A stretch of DNA of 36,368 nt from Colwellia demingiae (lineage in GTDB: Bacteria > Pseudomonadota > Gammaproteobacteria > Enterobacterales > Alteromonadaceae): assembly GCF_007954275.1 (NCBI RefSeq), contig NZ_VOLT01000020.1, positions 1-36,368 of the forward strand. The letters run 5' to 3'. Every line of letters starts with the position of its first letter. Positions within the stretch are counted from its first letter, which is position 1. Under the pieces are notes generated by a model. That model did not search any database and was not told the origin of the DNA. It was given only the letters and a program-made list of their open reading frames with translations. The translations under genes were made by a program, and so were the position numbers. This document shows positions 27,672 to 36,210 of this stretch, piece after piece.

Positions 27672-28306
27672 TGTATTCTCTTTTAATTGTTGATTGTAAA
27701 CTACGCATGCTCGTTATTTATATTTAAAAACAATTACCTCCCATTGATTTTATTGTTTTTTATTTCATATCTACAAGGTAAAAAATAATAACTAAGTTAA
27801 TCTTCTCAGGCTAAAACTACCAATAACATTTTATTGCCTTATGTATGTGTTTTATTCATACAAAAGCCAAATCCTTTTAAACAATTTTTTTTGGCTGGGC
27901 AAAATATAAAGATAAGCAAACACCGCTATTCTGCGCTAATTTAAAAATACCCTGTATTATTGCTGAAATCAAACGACAATAACGTGGTGAATTGATTCAC
28001 CATTACAAAAATACAATGAAATGGAATATAGACTAATTTAGTACCCATCCGTAACTTGAGAATAGGTTTCATCGACATTTTTCCTTTAAGAATATCAAAC
28101 ATAGTGTTGTAGAATAATAGTCGTGAGCCTGCGTATTACCTATGCATAACTATTTTCTATCTAAAAAACCCTTTAAAACTATTTTATCTATTACTCTTCC
28201 GAGGGTAGGTTGGTATGACTGCTAAGCAGGTTGTGCGTCTAGATTTCTTATTACACCGATAGGTAATTAAGGACGCTTTATATTCATAATAAAAGAGTAA
28301 TATAAC
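27672..28306. other. divergent intergenic region upstream of the porin gene
   Basis: A 635-base, very AT-rich region without a gene. It carries the dyad listed at 27985-28002 and a weak AGCCAAA/TTTGGCT stem near 27865-27896. I see no RNA gene. The size suggests regulated expression of the porin. Confidence 0.45.
27985..28002. promoter_or_regulatory. candidate operator dyad upstream of the porin gene
   Basis: TGGTGAAT and ATTCACCA are perfect inverted arms around a 2-base centre, about 305 bases upstream of the porin ATG and 315 bases upstream of the GNAT ATG. The form fits a helix-turn-helix dimer site; no matching regulator other than the distant LysR gene is in the window. Confidence 0.35.
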
Positions 28307-29002
28307 ATGATAAAAATAGCTCTGTTCACTTCCTTGATTAGTGCTTTTAGCATTAACACAATTGCTGCCGAAGTTTCTGGTTCGGTCTCATTCACTAACG
28401 ATTATCGGTTTCGTGGCATCTCTCAAACGGCAGGTGATGCTGCTGTTCAAGGGAGCCTCGACGTCTCATTTGAAAATGGTATATATGCCGGCGTTTGGGG
28501 GAGTAATGTCGACTTTGGGGATGAAGCCAATCTAGAAGTTGATTATTACGCCGGTTATGCCGGAAGTATTACTGAAGAATTGAGTTATGACGCAACGCTC
28601 TTCTATTTTCAATACCCTGGCTATAACACAGGTAATATTGACTTTCTTGAAATCGATTTCGGTCTTCATTATAAAAACATCTCGTTTCTGTATGCTGTTT
28701 CAAATGATTATGTAAACTCTTCAGAATCTGCTCACTACGCCTCCTTAGACTATAGTTTACCTATCACTGAAACTATTAATTTTGATCTTCATGCTGGTTA
28801 CGCTTTTGGCGATTATTGGGACGGGATACGAGATTTCAATGATTATCAGGATTATTCAATTGGGCTTTCTTCAAGTTTTGCAGGCATAGATGTGTCTATT
28901 GCCTACTTAATGAACTCGATGGATACTAAGGCCGATGAAGTTTCTACTGGTGCATTCCGCAACGACGATATGGTTCTTCTGAGTGCTTCTCGATCGTTCT
29001 AA
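28307..29002 (+). CDS. TorF-family outer-membrane beta-barrel protein (putative porin)
   Basis: The 231-residue protein has a signal peptide (about residues 1-20, cleavage after IAA) and then the VSGSVSFTNDYRFRGISQT start typical of TorF/TIGR02001 proteins. Alternating hydrophobic/aromatic strands rich in Tyr and Gly follow, with a C-terminal Phe (SASRSF), the outer-membrane insertion signal. These proteins are thought to be small barrels linked to nutrient entry. It stands 139 bases before an amino-acid/amine permease, suggesting outer and inner membrane uptake of the same compound, which is inference. Confidence 0.88.
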   Translation: MIKIALFTSLISAFSINTIAAEVSGSVSFTNDYRFRGISQTAGDAAVQGSLDVSFENGIYAGVWGSNVDFGDEANLEVDYYAGYAGSITEELSYDATLFYFQYPGYNTGNIDFLEIDFGLHYKNISFLYAVSNDYVNSSESAHYASLDYSLPITETINFDLHAGYAFGDYWDGIRDFNDYQDYSIGLSSSFAGIDVSIAYLMNSMDTKADEVSTGAFRNDDMVLLSASRSF

Positions 29003-29141
29003 ATGACATTGTTGATCAACTTTGAGCGATAGAGGCAACTATCCCAGCTTTTACTGGGTTAGTTGACTTCTAATTGAAAAGACATACTGAGCAAGGGACT
29101 GCTTTGACATTGAATAACTATAATACAATAAGGAAAACAAA

Positions 29142-30578
29142 ATGAATACAACAACGCAAATACAAGCAACAGCCGAAGGCACTTCTGCCCTCGACAACGG
29201 CTCTGGCGGAACAGGCCATCTTAAACGCGTTCTAGGCCTCCGTTCATTGCTATCCGTAGCTATCGGTTTAGTAGTCACTCAAGGGGTAATGGTTTTAGCA
29301 TTGCAAGGTCTAGGTATTGCAGGTATTGGCTTTTTTATCGCCATGGCAATAGCCTTTATACTGGCCCTGTTCGCAGCCTTCAGTTTTGCTGAACTTTCCT
29401 TAATGATGCCACGTGCAGGCACCCTTAGTACATACACCCAAGTAGCCATTGGGCAATTCCCGGCAATTGTTGCTACATTTTCAGGATATGTCGTGGTCGC
29501 CATGTTTGCAGTAGCGGCAGAACTTCAGTTGATAGGACTGATCCTGTCAGAAATATTCCCTAATTTCTTGTCGCCAATGGCGTTAGGCTTGCTCATTCTT
29601 GGAATATTCGCCGTACTCAATATAGTCGGTGTAGACATCTTCGCCAAGCTACAGACAGTGCTTGCTTTTACCATGGTTGTATCAATCTCCGTACTTGGGG
29701 CTGCTGCCATCTTAGGCACTAACGAACCGCAACTGACCAACCTCGACTTATTCTCTGATTGGAATCCTATAGGTACTGAGGTCTTCTCTCTGATCGCCTT
29801 GGCTATCTGGCTATTTGTCGGTGCCGAGTTCGTTTGCCCACTCGTTGAAGAAACCAAAAATCCTGAAAAAAACATCCCTAAATCCATGTTCTATGGGCTA
29901 TTTACTATTCTTGGTGTCTATTTACTGTTTTGTATCGGTGCTTTCTTCTACCTGCCACTTGATCAGATGGCCAGCTCGTCACTCCCTCATCTGGATTATG
30001 CCGTTGCCGTTTTTGGTGATTCTGGACTGGAAATTTTAGCCATCGTTGCTATCACCGCTACCTGCAGTACAGTAAATACCACCCTAGCTTCAGTACCACG
30101 GATGTTATACGGGATGGCTCAAAATAAACAGGCGTTTCCAATTTTTAAGCGTTTGGATAAGCGCTTTAATACCCCAGCCTTCGCTATCTTATTCATGGCT
30201 GTCATCATCGGTGCCCCTATGGTCGTCTTGGGCGACAAACCTGATACCGTTTTGATTCTACTACTCGCTGCATCTGCTTGCTGGTTGCTGGCTTATATCA
30301 TTAGCCACATCGATGTTATCGTGCTGAGAAATCGGATACCCGACGCAAATCGTCCCTTCAAAACCCCCTTTTATCCTCTACCACAGATCCTCGGTATTAT
30401 TGGTATGGGTTACGCAGCCTATAACGTTTCACCGTCTCCGGAAATGACCCAACAGATTTTCGTTACAGCAGGAGCGGTACTTGGTTTGGTTTCAATCATT
30501 GCGGCGCTCTGGGTTAAGTTCTATATGAAAAAGAACCTATTTGAGCCTGAAAGCATAGAAGATGCTCTTAAGGATTAA
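29142..30578 (+). CDS. APC-superfamily amino acid/amine permease
   Basis: A 478-residue inner-membrane protein with about 12 hydrophobic helices. The first helix and consensus loop read VAIGLVVTQGVMVLALQGLG, then SFAELSLMMPRAGTLSTYTQVAIGQF, typical of APC permeases; IWLFVGAEFVCPLVEETKNPEKNIPKSM spans the central region. The substrate is an amino acid or amine. AGGA precedes the ATG and a terminator follows. G+C in two 60-base stretches I counted was 47 and 52 per cent, with many C-ending codons, higher than the ABC transporter genes to its right; recent acquisition is possible. Confidence 0.9.
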   Translation: MNTTTQIQATAEGTSALDNGSGGTGHLKRVLGLRSLLSVAIGLVVTQGVMVLALQGLGIAGIGFFIAMAIAFILALFAAFSFAELSLMMPRAGTLSTYTQVAIGQFPAIVATFSGYVVVAMFAVAAELQLIGLILSEIFPNFLSPMALGLLILGIFAVLNIVGVDIFAKLQTVLAFTMVVSISVLGAAAILGTNEPQLTNLDLFSDWNPIGTEVFSLIALAIWLFVGAEFVCPLVEETKNPEKNIPKSMFYGLFTILGVYLLFCIGAFFYLPLDQMASSSLPHLDYAVAVFGDSGLEILAIVAITATCSTVNTTLASVPRMLYGMAQNKQAFPIFKRLDKRFNTPAFAILFMAVIIGAPMVVLGDKPDTVLILLLAASACWLLAYIISHIDVIVLRNRIPDANRPFKTPFYPLPQILGIIGMGYAAYNVSPSPEMTQQIFVTAGAVLGLVSIIAALWVKFYMKKNLFEPESIEDALKD

Positions 30579-30654
30579 TATCTGTCCACATAGGAACACA
30601 GGTAATAATCAGTAAGGATTCGACTATTACCTACTTTTCCAATTAGGATATCAT

Positions 30655-30687
30655 CCGACTCAGTATCATTAGAGTCGGTTGATTTTT
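30655..30687 (+). terminator. rho-independent terminator of the permease gene
   Basis: CCGACTC (30655-30661) pairs with GAGTCGG (30672-30678) around a 10-base loop and is followed by TTGATTTTT. A second, weaker stem (AGGTAATA/TATTACCT, 30600-30607 and 30625-30632) precedes it. Confidence 0.8.
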
Positions 30688-30925
30688 CAAGTTAACAGTT
30701 CTAACACTCCTATTGGCAGCCATACCATATTGCATACCAATGCGAGTGTACTTTCATAGTTTCTTTTTAATTATACCTGTCGCTATACTTCGGTACAGCT
30801 TAAGTCGAACAAAAACATTCTCAACTAATATGTCGGTAATTATATAAACACCAATCAATACCATCATTACTTACCTTGGGATTCTTCTTTTTGGGCTAAT
30901 TTTAATAACGATTTTTATCGTGTAC
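30688..30925. other. non-coding stretch before the IS5 relic
   Basis: About 240 bases with no open gene and no hairpin I can support. The minus strand has short coding-like stretches broken by stops, possibly older insertion-element debris, but nothing identifiable. Confidence 0.3.
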
Positions 30926-31349
30926 TTACTTCCTAAAGGCTTCAATTTCATAGCCTCTAACCGTAACAATATAACTTGAACTTAGCCACTTATCTACAAC
31001 CTCTGGTGCTATTTTACTGTCGTGTATTTCATCACCTGTTATGTCAAATTCAATTGATAAACCATAACTATCTACCGCCATATGAACTTTAGTTGTGTTA
31101 CTTGCAACACTCTATCTATGTCTTCATTATCCTCAGTTCTAGCGTCAGTATTGTGCTGATGTGCTTTCACAATACTACCATCAATAAACTCCCACTCTAG
31201 ATTAGACTCATATATTAATGACTGAATAGTCTCATTAAAGCAGCTTTATTTGACCATAAATTAAAGCGTCTATAGATGGCTCTCCGATCACCAAATATTT
31301 CTGGAACATCACACCAAAGACATCGCATTCGATATAAAATATATTCCAT
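30926..31349 (-). mobile_element. degenerate IS5-family (IS427-like) transposase remnant
   Basis: Read on the minus strand from 31349, three pieces of an IS5-type transposase appear in different frames. The first is the N-terminal domain with DVPEIFGDRRAIYRRFNLWS. The second holds the first catalytic aspartate region, IDGSIVKAHQHNTDA. The third reads TTKVHMAVDSYGLSIEF, TGDEIHDSK and RGYEIEAFRK, equivalent to the VHDS and GYDSEAFR segments of the family. At least two frameshifts separate them. The first 30-40 residues and the C-terminal part with the catalytic glutamate are missing, so it is dead. I saw no intact terminal inverted repeats. Confidence 0.85.
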
Positions 31350-31380
31350 TGTATTTACTAGTAAAATTTCAAAATAAATC

Positions 31381-31522
31381 GACATACCTGTTGATTGGCA
31401 CTAGACCCCCCATAGCAGAGTTGACTGAATGGAGGAGTAATTATCATCCGAAAATGCAGGCTTACCAACTAATGCGATACCTTAGGCGTACCAGGCGACA
31501 AACCGCAAGTAATTCTGCGTTT
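31381..31522 (+). pseudogene. 3' remnant of a second DUF1028 gene
   Basis: The segment matches the end of the DUF1028 gene at 24411-24563. GAC-ATA-CCT-GTTGATTGG agrees with 24411-24428 at 15 of 18 bases (DIPVDW against DLRVDW). After an 8-base deletion the frame reads IAELTEWRSNYHPKMQAY against ISKLRDTWNVYHPQMQAY. After a further frameshift LGVPGDK matches YGVPGDL, followed by a stop at about 31522. The N-terminal part is gone, and the IS5 relic ends 32 bases to the left. This was a separate, diverged DUF1028 gene rather than a recent duplicate. Confidence 0.75.
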
Positions 31523-31873
31523 CTAAATAAATTAACACTGACCTACCTCCCCCTATCTGAGCCAAATTATATGTGTCTGGATTCTCTTCTATTACTTTTT
31601 ATTAAGCCATTATGATTTGAATCAAAGAGTATAGCCGTAGGTAATTTTTCTTTCGGCGTATACCTATTACGTCCAACCTGGGAGTAGTTCAATAGTACTT
31701 ACTTGAGAGCGTATTATTTTCTGCATACATTTTTCTTATACCAAAACATATAAATTAATATTTTACTAATACCAGATGGAATCATAATGTATTTATGTAT
31801 TAAAAGTGAACAGCTTAAGGTTTAAAACAAAGCTAGCATCACTTTTTCAAGTAAACCACAGGAAATATAATCT
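31523..31873. other. intergenic region upstream of the ABC transporter operon
   Basis: About 350 bases. On the minus strand around 31569-31690 a frame of about 40 codons reads smoothly (VGRNRYTPKEKLPTAILFDS in part) and looks like a protein fragment, perhaps from another insertion element, but I cannot identify it. The right part is AT-rich and probably holds the transporter promoter; CAGGAAA precedes the first gene. Confidence 0.35.
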
Positions 31874-32944
31874 ATGAATCACGCTATAAGTATAAAAAAT
31901 GTCAGTAAATTTTACGGCGATTACCGCGCGATAAAAGATATCTCTTTTGACATACAAGACAATGAATTTTTCACCTTACTCGGCCCTAGTGGTTGCGGTA
32001 AAACAACCTTATTAAGAATGATTGCTGGTTTTGAGATACCAAGTGGCGGTGTAATTAAACTGCACGGCACAGATATTCAATCGCTGCCGGCCCACCAACG
32101 TCGTGTTAATACGGTGTTCCAAAATTACGCACTATTTCCACATATGACTTTAGCGCAAAATATTGGCTTCGGTTTGCAGATGCTTAACTGGAGTAAAGAA
32201 AAGATCGCAGCTCGGGTAGATGAAATGCTTGAGTTAGTTCACATGCGACCATTTGCATCGCGTATGCCTTCAGCACTTTCCGGTGGACAACAACAGCGAA
32301 TAGCATTGGCTCGTGCCCTTGCACCTAAGCCAGAAGTACTACTTTTAGATGAACCCTTATCAGCTCTGGATTTAAAGTTACGCCAATCAATGCGCGATGA
32401 ATTGCAACAACTACAACGTGATACAGGAATTACTTTTATTTTCGTCACCCACGATCAGGAAGAAGCGTTGGCGATGTCGGACAGAATCTGTGTGCTAGCT
32501 GAAGGCACTGTTCAGCAAATAAGCAGCCCTAATGAAATTTACGAAAATCCGAATAATAAGTTTGTTGCAGATTTTATTGGCGAAACCAATTTTATGCCTG
32601 TCACTATTAACAGTCATGACAATGCAACGGTATCAGTTACAAACCCTCTGGGCATTGAGTTAAATGTACCTAATAAGGGCTTTAGTCAAGGACAAGAAGC
32701 TACGATGTCCTTGCGTCCTGAAAAGATTTCAATCAACACCCCAGGATTAGAGGTAAATTTACAAGGCAAGATAGTACACAGAACCTATATGGGTGGTTAT
32801 ACCCACTATAAAGTACGCACTGAGAATGCCACAGAATTACGAATTTCTAAACGTAATACTATTAGTAACGATACTGAATATAACCTTGGTCAACAAGTAG
32901 ACATTGGCTTTAGTAAAGCATCTGTAAGGGTGTTAAGCCAATGA
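31874..32944 (+). CDS. potA: polyamine/amine ABC transporter ATP-binding protein
   Basis: A 356-residue ABC ATPase of the PotA type. Walker A GPSGCGKT (37-44), Q-loop near VFQNYALFPH, signature LSGGQQQR (135-142), Walker B LLLDE (156-160) and the switch histidine in FVTHDQEEALAMSD are intact. A C-terminal TOBE domain follows (about 240-350; SLRPEKISI). It powers import through the two permeases that follow. Its stop overlaps the start of potB (ATGA). Confidence 0.93.
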   Translation: MNHAISIKNVSKFYGDYRAIKDISFDIQDNEFFTLLGPSGCGKTTLLRMIAGFEIPSGGVIKLHGTDIQSLPAHQRRVNTVFQNYALFPHMTLAQNIGFGLQMLNWSKEKIAARVDEMLELVHMRPFASRMPSALSGGQQQRIALARALAPKPEVLLLDEPLSALDLKLRQSMRDELQQLQRDTGITFIFVTHDQEEALAMSDRICVLAEGTVQQISSPNEIYENPNNKFVADFIGETNFMPVTINSHDNATVSVTNPLGIELNVPNKGFSQGQEATMSLRPEKISINTPGLEVNLQGKIVHRTYMGGYTHYKVRTENATELRISKRNTISNDTEYNLGQQVDIGFSKASVRVLSQ

Positions 32945-33819
32945 AAAAGCTAAGTTGGAACTTTTGGGGCCTACTCCCTGCCTACCTAGTTATGTCACTA
33001 TTGATGGTGTTACCGCTATTAATCATTTTTTATGTTTCATTCATGACTTCTGACGCCTATGGCGGATACAAAGCAATATTCTCATTGCAATCATACAGTC
33101 AAATTTTTTATACAGCTGATTGGGATGATAATTTAGTACTGAATTTTCAGTATCTTAAAATTATCGCTAGAACGTTATTTCTCTCTGGTGCAACAGCCGT
33201 GATCTGCCTGTTAGTTAGTTTTCCTGTTGCCTACTATATTTCACGCCAGAGCAACAACATGAAAACTTTTTTGCTCTATTTGGTCACCTTGCCATTTTGG
33301 GTCAGCATGGTAGTGCGTGTATACGCTTGTGTACTCATTTTGAGTAATGATGGCGTACTGGAAAGCGGCCTGCGTTTCTTTGGTCTAATTGGTGATATCG
33401 ACAGTTTACTCTACAACAACGCTGCCATGATGGTGGGGATGGTATACACCTATATCCCGCTGATGATTTTGCCAATCTATGCCAGCATCGAAAAGTTAGA
33501 TACCCGTTTGATTGAGGCCGCGAGTGACCTTTATAGCTGCCGGATGAACACCCTAAGAAGCATTATTCTGCCACTGTGCAAACCTGGCATTGTCGCTGGA
33601 TTTATCTTAGTGCTAGTGCCTTGTCTAGGCACAGTACTTGAACCAATGCTACTCGGTGGTGGTAAGACAATGATGTTAGGTAATCTGATTCAAAACCAAT
33701 TTGGCGTAGCGAGAAACTGGTCTTTCGGTGCCAGCTTAACGGTATTACTACTGTGTATTGTCTTATTGTTTTTAATGTTTCAAGCGCACCGAACAAGTAA
33801 ATTGAGAGAGTTATCATGA
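32941..33819 (+). CDS. potB: polyamine/amine ABC transporter permease (PotB-like)
   Basis: A 292-residue inner-membrane protein with six hydrophobic helices and the cytoplasmic EAA loop (EAASDLYSCRMNTLRSIILP) that contacts the ATPase. The order and the four-base overlaps with both neighbours (ATGA) show a translationally coupled transporter operon. The permease pair is typical of the spermidine/putrescine branch. Confidence 0.92.
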   Translation: MKKLSWNFWGLLPAYLVMSLLMVLPLLIIFYVSFMTSDAYGGYKAIFSLQSYSQIFYTADWDDNLVLNFQYLKIIARTLFLSGATAVICLLVSFPVAYYISRQSNNMKTFLLYLVTLPFWVSMVVRVYACVLILSNDGVLESGLRFFGLIGDIDSLLYNNAAMMVGMVYTYIPLMILPIYASIEKLDTRLIEAASDLYSCRMNTLRSIILPLCKPGIVAGFILVLVPCLGTVLEPMLLGGGKTMMLGNLIQNQFGVARNWSFGASLTVLLLCIVLLFLMFQAHRTSKLRELS

Positions 33820-34625
33820 ATATTTTAGCTATGTTTAAGCCCAACCGAGACGCTAAACACTATCCAGGTTTTGGTGCTGTGGGTGTACTCTTTTTTACTT
33901 TTCTTTATTTGCCAATACTGGTGATCATTGCCTATTCATTCAACAGCAATCGTATTGTATCAGTATGGCAAGGGTTCTCGTGGCAGTGGTACGCCAGTGC
34001 GCTGCAAAATGAAGGGTTGCTCAATTCGTTGCGAGTCTCATTGACCGTGGCGTTATTCGCCACTTTGGTTGCAACTGTGATAGCAGTCTCCGCTGCACTC
34101 GTACTAGAGCGAGGCCAGAACGTAAAACATGCTAAATTATCGCAAGGGGTCGTCAATCTACCTTTGATGCTGCCTGAGATAGTTTTTGCGGTAGCCATTT
34201 TAATTTTGTTTTCTCAACTGGGTATTCAAAGCGGTATGTTAAAACTGATCTTAGCGCATAGCGCCTTTTGTATTCCCTTTGCTTTTTTACCTATACGGGC
34301 CAGATTGCAGGGAATGGATAACAATTTAGAGCAAGCAGCCCAAGATTTATATGCAACCCCTTTGGTAACTTTTCGCCGTATTACTCTCCCCTTGATTGCC
34401 CCCGGTATCTTTGCTGGTTCAATGCTCAGCTTTGTTATTTCGATGGATGATTTCATCACCAGTAATATTGTTTCTGGCGGTGGAGCGACAACATTACCTG
34501 TCTATATTTTTTCATTGGTAAAGCAGGGAGTATCGCCGGAACTCAATGCTATATCGACACTCATCATGGTGGCATCTTTACTGATAGCCACTCCTTGTTG
34601 GTTAATTGCAAAACGGAGCAGATAA
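33816..34625 (+). CDS. potC: polyamine/amine ABC transporter permease (PotC-like)
   Basis: A 269-residue permease with six hydrophobic helices and an EAA loop (EQAAQDLYATPLVTFRRITL). The FVISMDDFITSNIVSG segment is a hallmark of PotC/PotI permeases. It overlaps potB by four bases and is followed by the binding-protein gene after 62 bases. Confidence 0.92.
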   Translation: MNILAMFKPNRDAKHYPGFGAVGVLFFTFLYLPILVIIAYSFNSNRIVSVWQGFSWQWYASALQNEGLLNSLRVSLTVALFATLVATVIAVSAALVLERGQNVKHAKLSQGVVNLPLMLPEIVFAVAILILFSQLGIQSGMLKLILAHSAFCIPFAFLPIRARLQGMDNNLEQAAQDLYATPLVTFRRITLPLIAPGIFAGSMLSFVISMDDFITSNIVSGGGATTLPVYIFSLVKQGVSPELNAISTLIMVASLLIATPCWLIAKRSR

Positions 34626-34687
34626 GTAAAGTAGTTACGTATAATTAGAAAACCTAAATAATTAGTTAAAACAAAAGGATTAAATCT

Positions 34688-35716
34688 ATGAAATATATTA
34701 CAAAAATTAGTTTATTAGCTTTGAGTATTTCTCTTTCGACAGGAGCAAAAGCTGAGAATAATCAGCTTAATGTTTACACCTGGGCAGAATCAATAGATCC
34801 AGTATTGATCGAGAACTTTCAAAAAGAAACTGGCATCGAAATTACTTTAGACAGCTATACTTCAAATGAATATTTACTGGCAAAATTAAAATCTGGCAGC
34901 AGTGATTATGATGTTGTTTTCCCTAGCCAACATTTCGTTAAAATAATGATTCAAGAAGGTTTATTGAAAAACATTGATGCCAAAAATATGGCTGCATTCA
35001 AACAGGTTGATGATAAGTGGAAAAATAAGTGGTGGGATAAAAGTTCAGAGTATTCTATTCCCTTTGTTTACGGTACCGCGGGCTATACCGTTAATCGAGA
35101 TAAATATGAAGGCCCTGCAAATTCCTGGAAAGAATTTTTTGAACCTACCGGTGCCGCAGCAGGAAATATCGCTGTATTTAGCACTCCAGATGAAATAATA
35201 CCTGCCGCTCAACTGTACTTAGGCATAGATTTTTGTACTGAAAAGAGAACTGATATGAAAAAAGTGTATCAGCTGTTAAAAAAACAGAAAGAGTATGTGG
35301 CTGTTTACAGCTCAGATAACATCAGCTCACGCATCTCCAGCGGAGAGGTTGTAATGCACAATTGGTGGGATGGCGATTCAATGCGTGCACGTAAAAATAA
35401 CAATGCACCGATTGAATACGCACAACCTAAAGAAGGCTTAGTGGGTTGGTTGGACTCTATGGTAGTACCAAAGAACTCACGTAATTCAGATAATGCTAAA
35501 ACGTTCATTAACTGGATGAGTGAAAAAGACAATGCCACAATTGAGTACAATTATTATGCACACTCCTCAGCCGTAGCCATTGATGAGAGTAAAGCAATAC
35601 ATAAAAAGGAAAATTCACCTGAAATATTCCCGACAGCTTTCATTAAATTTACCCGCGCTTGTTCACCTTCAGCACAAAAATTAGTGGATAAAGTATGGAC
35701 CCAATTATTACAATAA
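34688..35716 (+). CDS. potD: periplasmic polyamine/amine-binding protein (PotD/PotF-like)
   Basis: A 342-residue solute-binding protein with a signal peptide (about 1-22, cleavage after AKA) and the PotD/PotF pattern: LNVYTWAESIDPVLIENFQKETGI, YDVVFPSQHFV, VPFxYGTAGYTVN-like and MHNWWDGDSMRAR. AGGA precedes the ATG. Tryptophan and acidic residues in the cleft would bind a cationic amine (known for PotD/PotF), but polyamine against another amine such as histamine cannot be settled by eye. A DUF1028 relic just upstream of the operon hints at a tie with the HpaB/RidA/DUF1028 pathway. Confidence 0.9.
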   Translation: MKYITKISLLALSISLSTGAKAENNQLNVYTWAESIDPVLIENFQKETGIEITLDSYTSNEYLLAKLKSGSSDYDVVFPSQHFVKIMIQEGLLKNIDAKNMAAFKQVDDKWKNKWWDKSSEYSIPFVYGTAGYTVNRDKYEGPANSWKEFFEPTGAAAGNIAVFSTPDEIIPAAQLYLGIDFCTEKRTDMKKVYQLLKKQKEYVAVYSSDNISSRISSGEVVMHNWWDGDSMRARKNNNAPIEYAQPKEGLVGWLDSMVVPKNSRNSDNAKTFINWMSEKDNATIEYNYYAHSSAVAIDESKAIHKKENSPEIFPTAFIKFTRACSPSAQKLVDKVWTQLLQ

Positions 35717-35737
35717 ATTAAAAAATAGGCCATTGTA

Positions 35738-35781
35738 AATAGCCAAGGTGATTCATTCAATTATATATTTTCTTGGCTATT
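35738..35781. repeat. 10-bp inverted repeat after the binding-protein gene
   Basis: AATAGCCAAG (35738-35747) and CTTGGCTATT (35772-35781) are perfect complements with a 24-base AT-rich loop. It lies between potD and the small ORF. There is no U tract on the plus side, so it may slow transcription or protect the 3' end rather than terminate it. Confidence 0.4.
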
Positions 35782-35830
35782 AGGAATTGAACAAACAATT
35801 TATTTATTTATTTTAACAAGTGAAACTATT

Positions 35831-35992
35831 ATGACTATAACAAACGATAAAGAACAAACAGTAGTATTAGAATTGAACAAAAAAAACATTAAAATGCAAC
35901 CATCACAAGAGTTTCAATTTGATATTAATCAAGAAAATAACGTGGATAACTTTGATTATGATACCAGTAACTACGTACTTGGATACAATTAA
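35831..35992 (+). CDS. unknown 53-residue peptide
   Basis: The frame starts ATG at 35831 and encodes 53 residues beginning MTITNDKEQTVVLELNKKNI and ending YDTSNYVLGYN. It is acidic and Asn/Gln-rich, with no hydrophobic segment, no cysteine and no signal peptide. The lysine-containing N-terminal half and the Asp/Asn/Tyr-rich C-terminal half are reminiscent of leader and core in ribosomal peptide precursors, but no maturation enzyme is seen and the IS110 element begins about 220 bases on. An AAGTGAAAC segment precedes the start and could act as a weak ribosome binding site. I do not recognise it. Confidence 0.45.
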   Translation: MTITNDKEQTVVLELNKKNIKMQPSQEFQFDINQENNVDNFDYDTSNYVLGYN

Positions 35993-36210
35993 TTTACCTA
36001 TAATAATAAAAACTTAAACGAGATTAATATAATGAACCGCGTCTCTTTTTTTGTTTACATATGCCTATAGTAGCTCATGAACTACTCAAAAAAATAGTAA
36101 CGAGCTCTAGAAACAATAGTAATTTTAACTAAAAATGCGCTACAGCCATGAAAATAATGTGATGACACCTTATAACTCTGCGCACAAAGTGAACATGATT
36201 TCTGTGGCGT
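35993..36210. other. non-coding stretch between the small ORF and the IS110-type end
   Basis: AT-rich with no gene beyond frames of a dozen codons. A T-run follows a weak GAGA/TCTC stem near 36018-36054, which might terminate the small ORF transcript. The left boundary of the insertion element cannot be placed from one copy and may lie within this stretch. Confidence 0.35.

Noticed and set aside
29100..29141. Promoter TTGACA with TATAAT just before the permease gene
   Set aside because: Both hexamers are present but only 9 bases apart, too close for one sigma-70 promoter.
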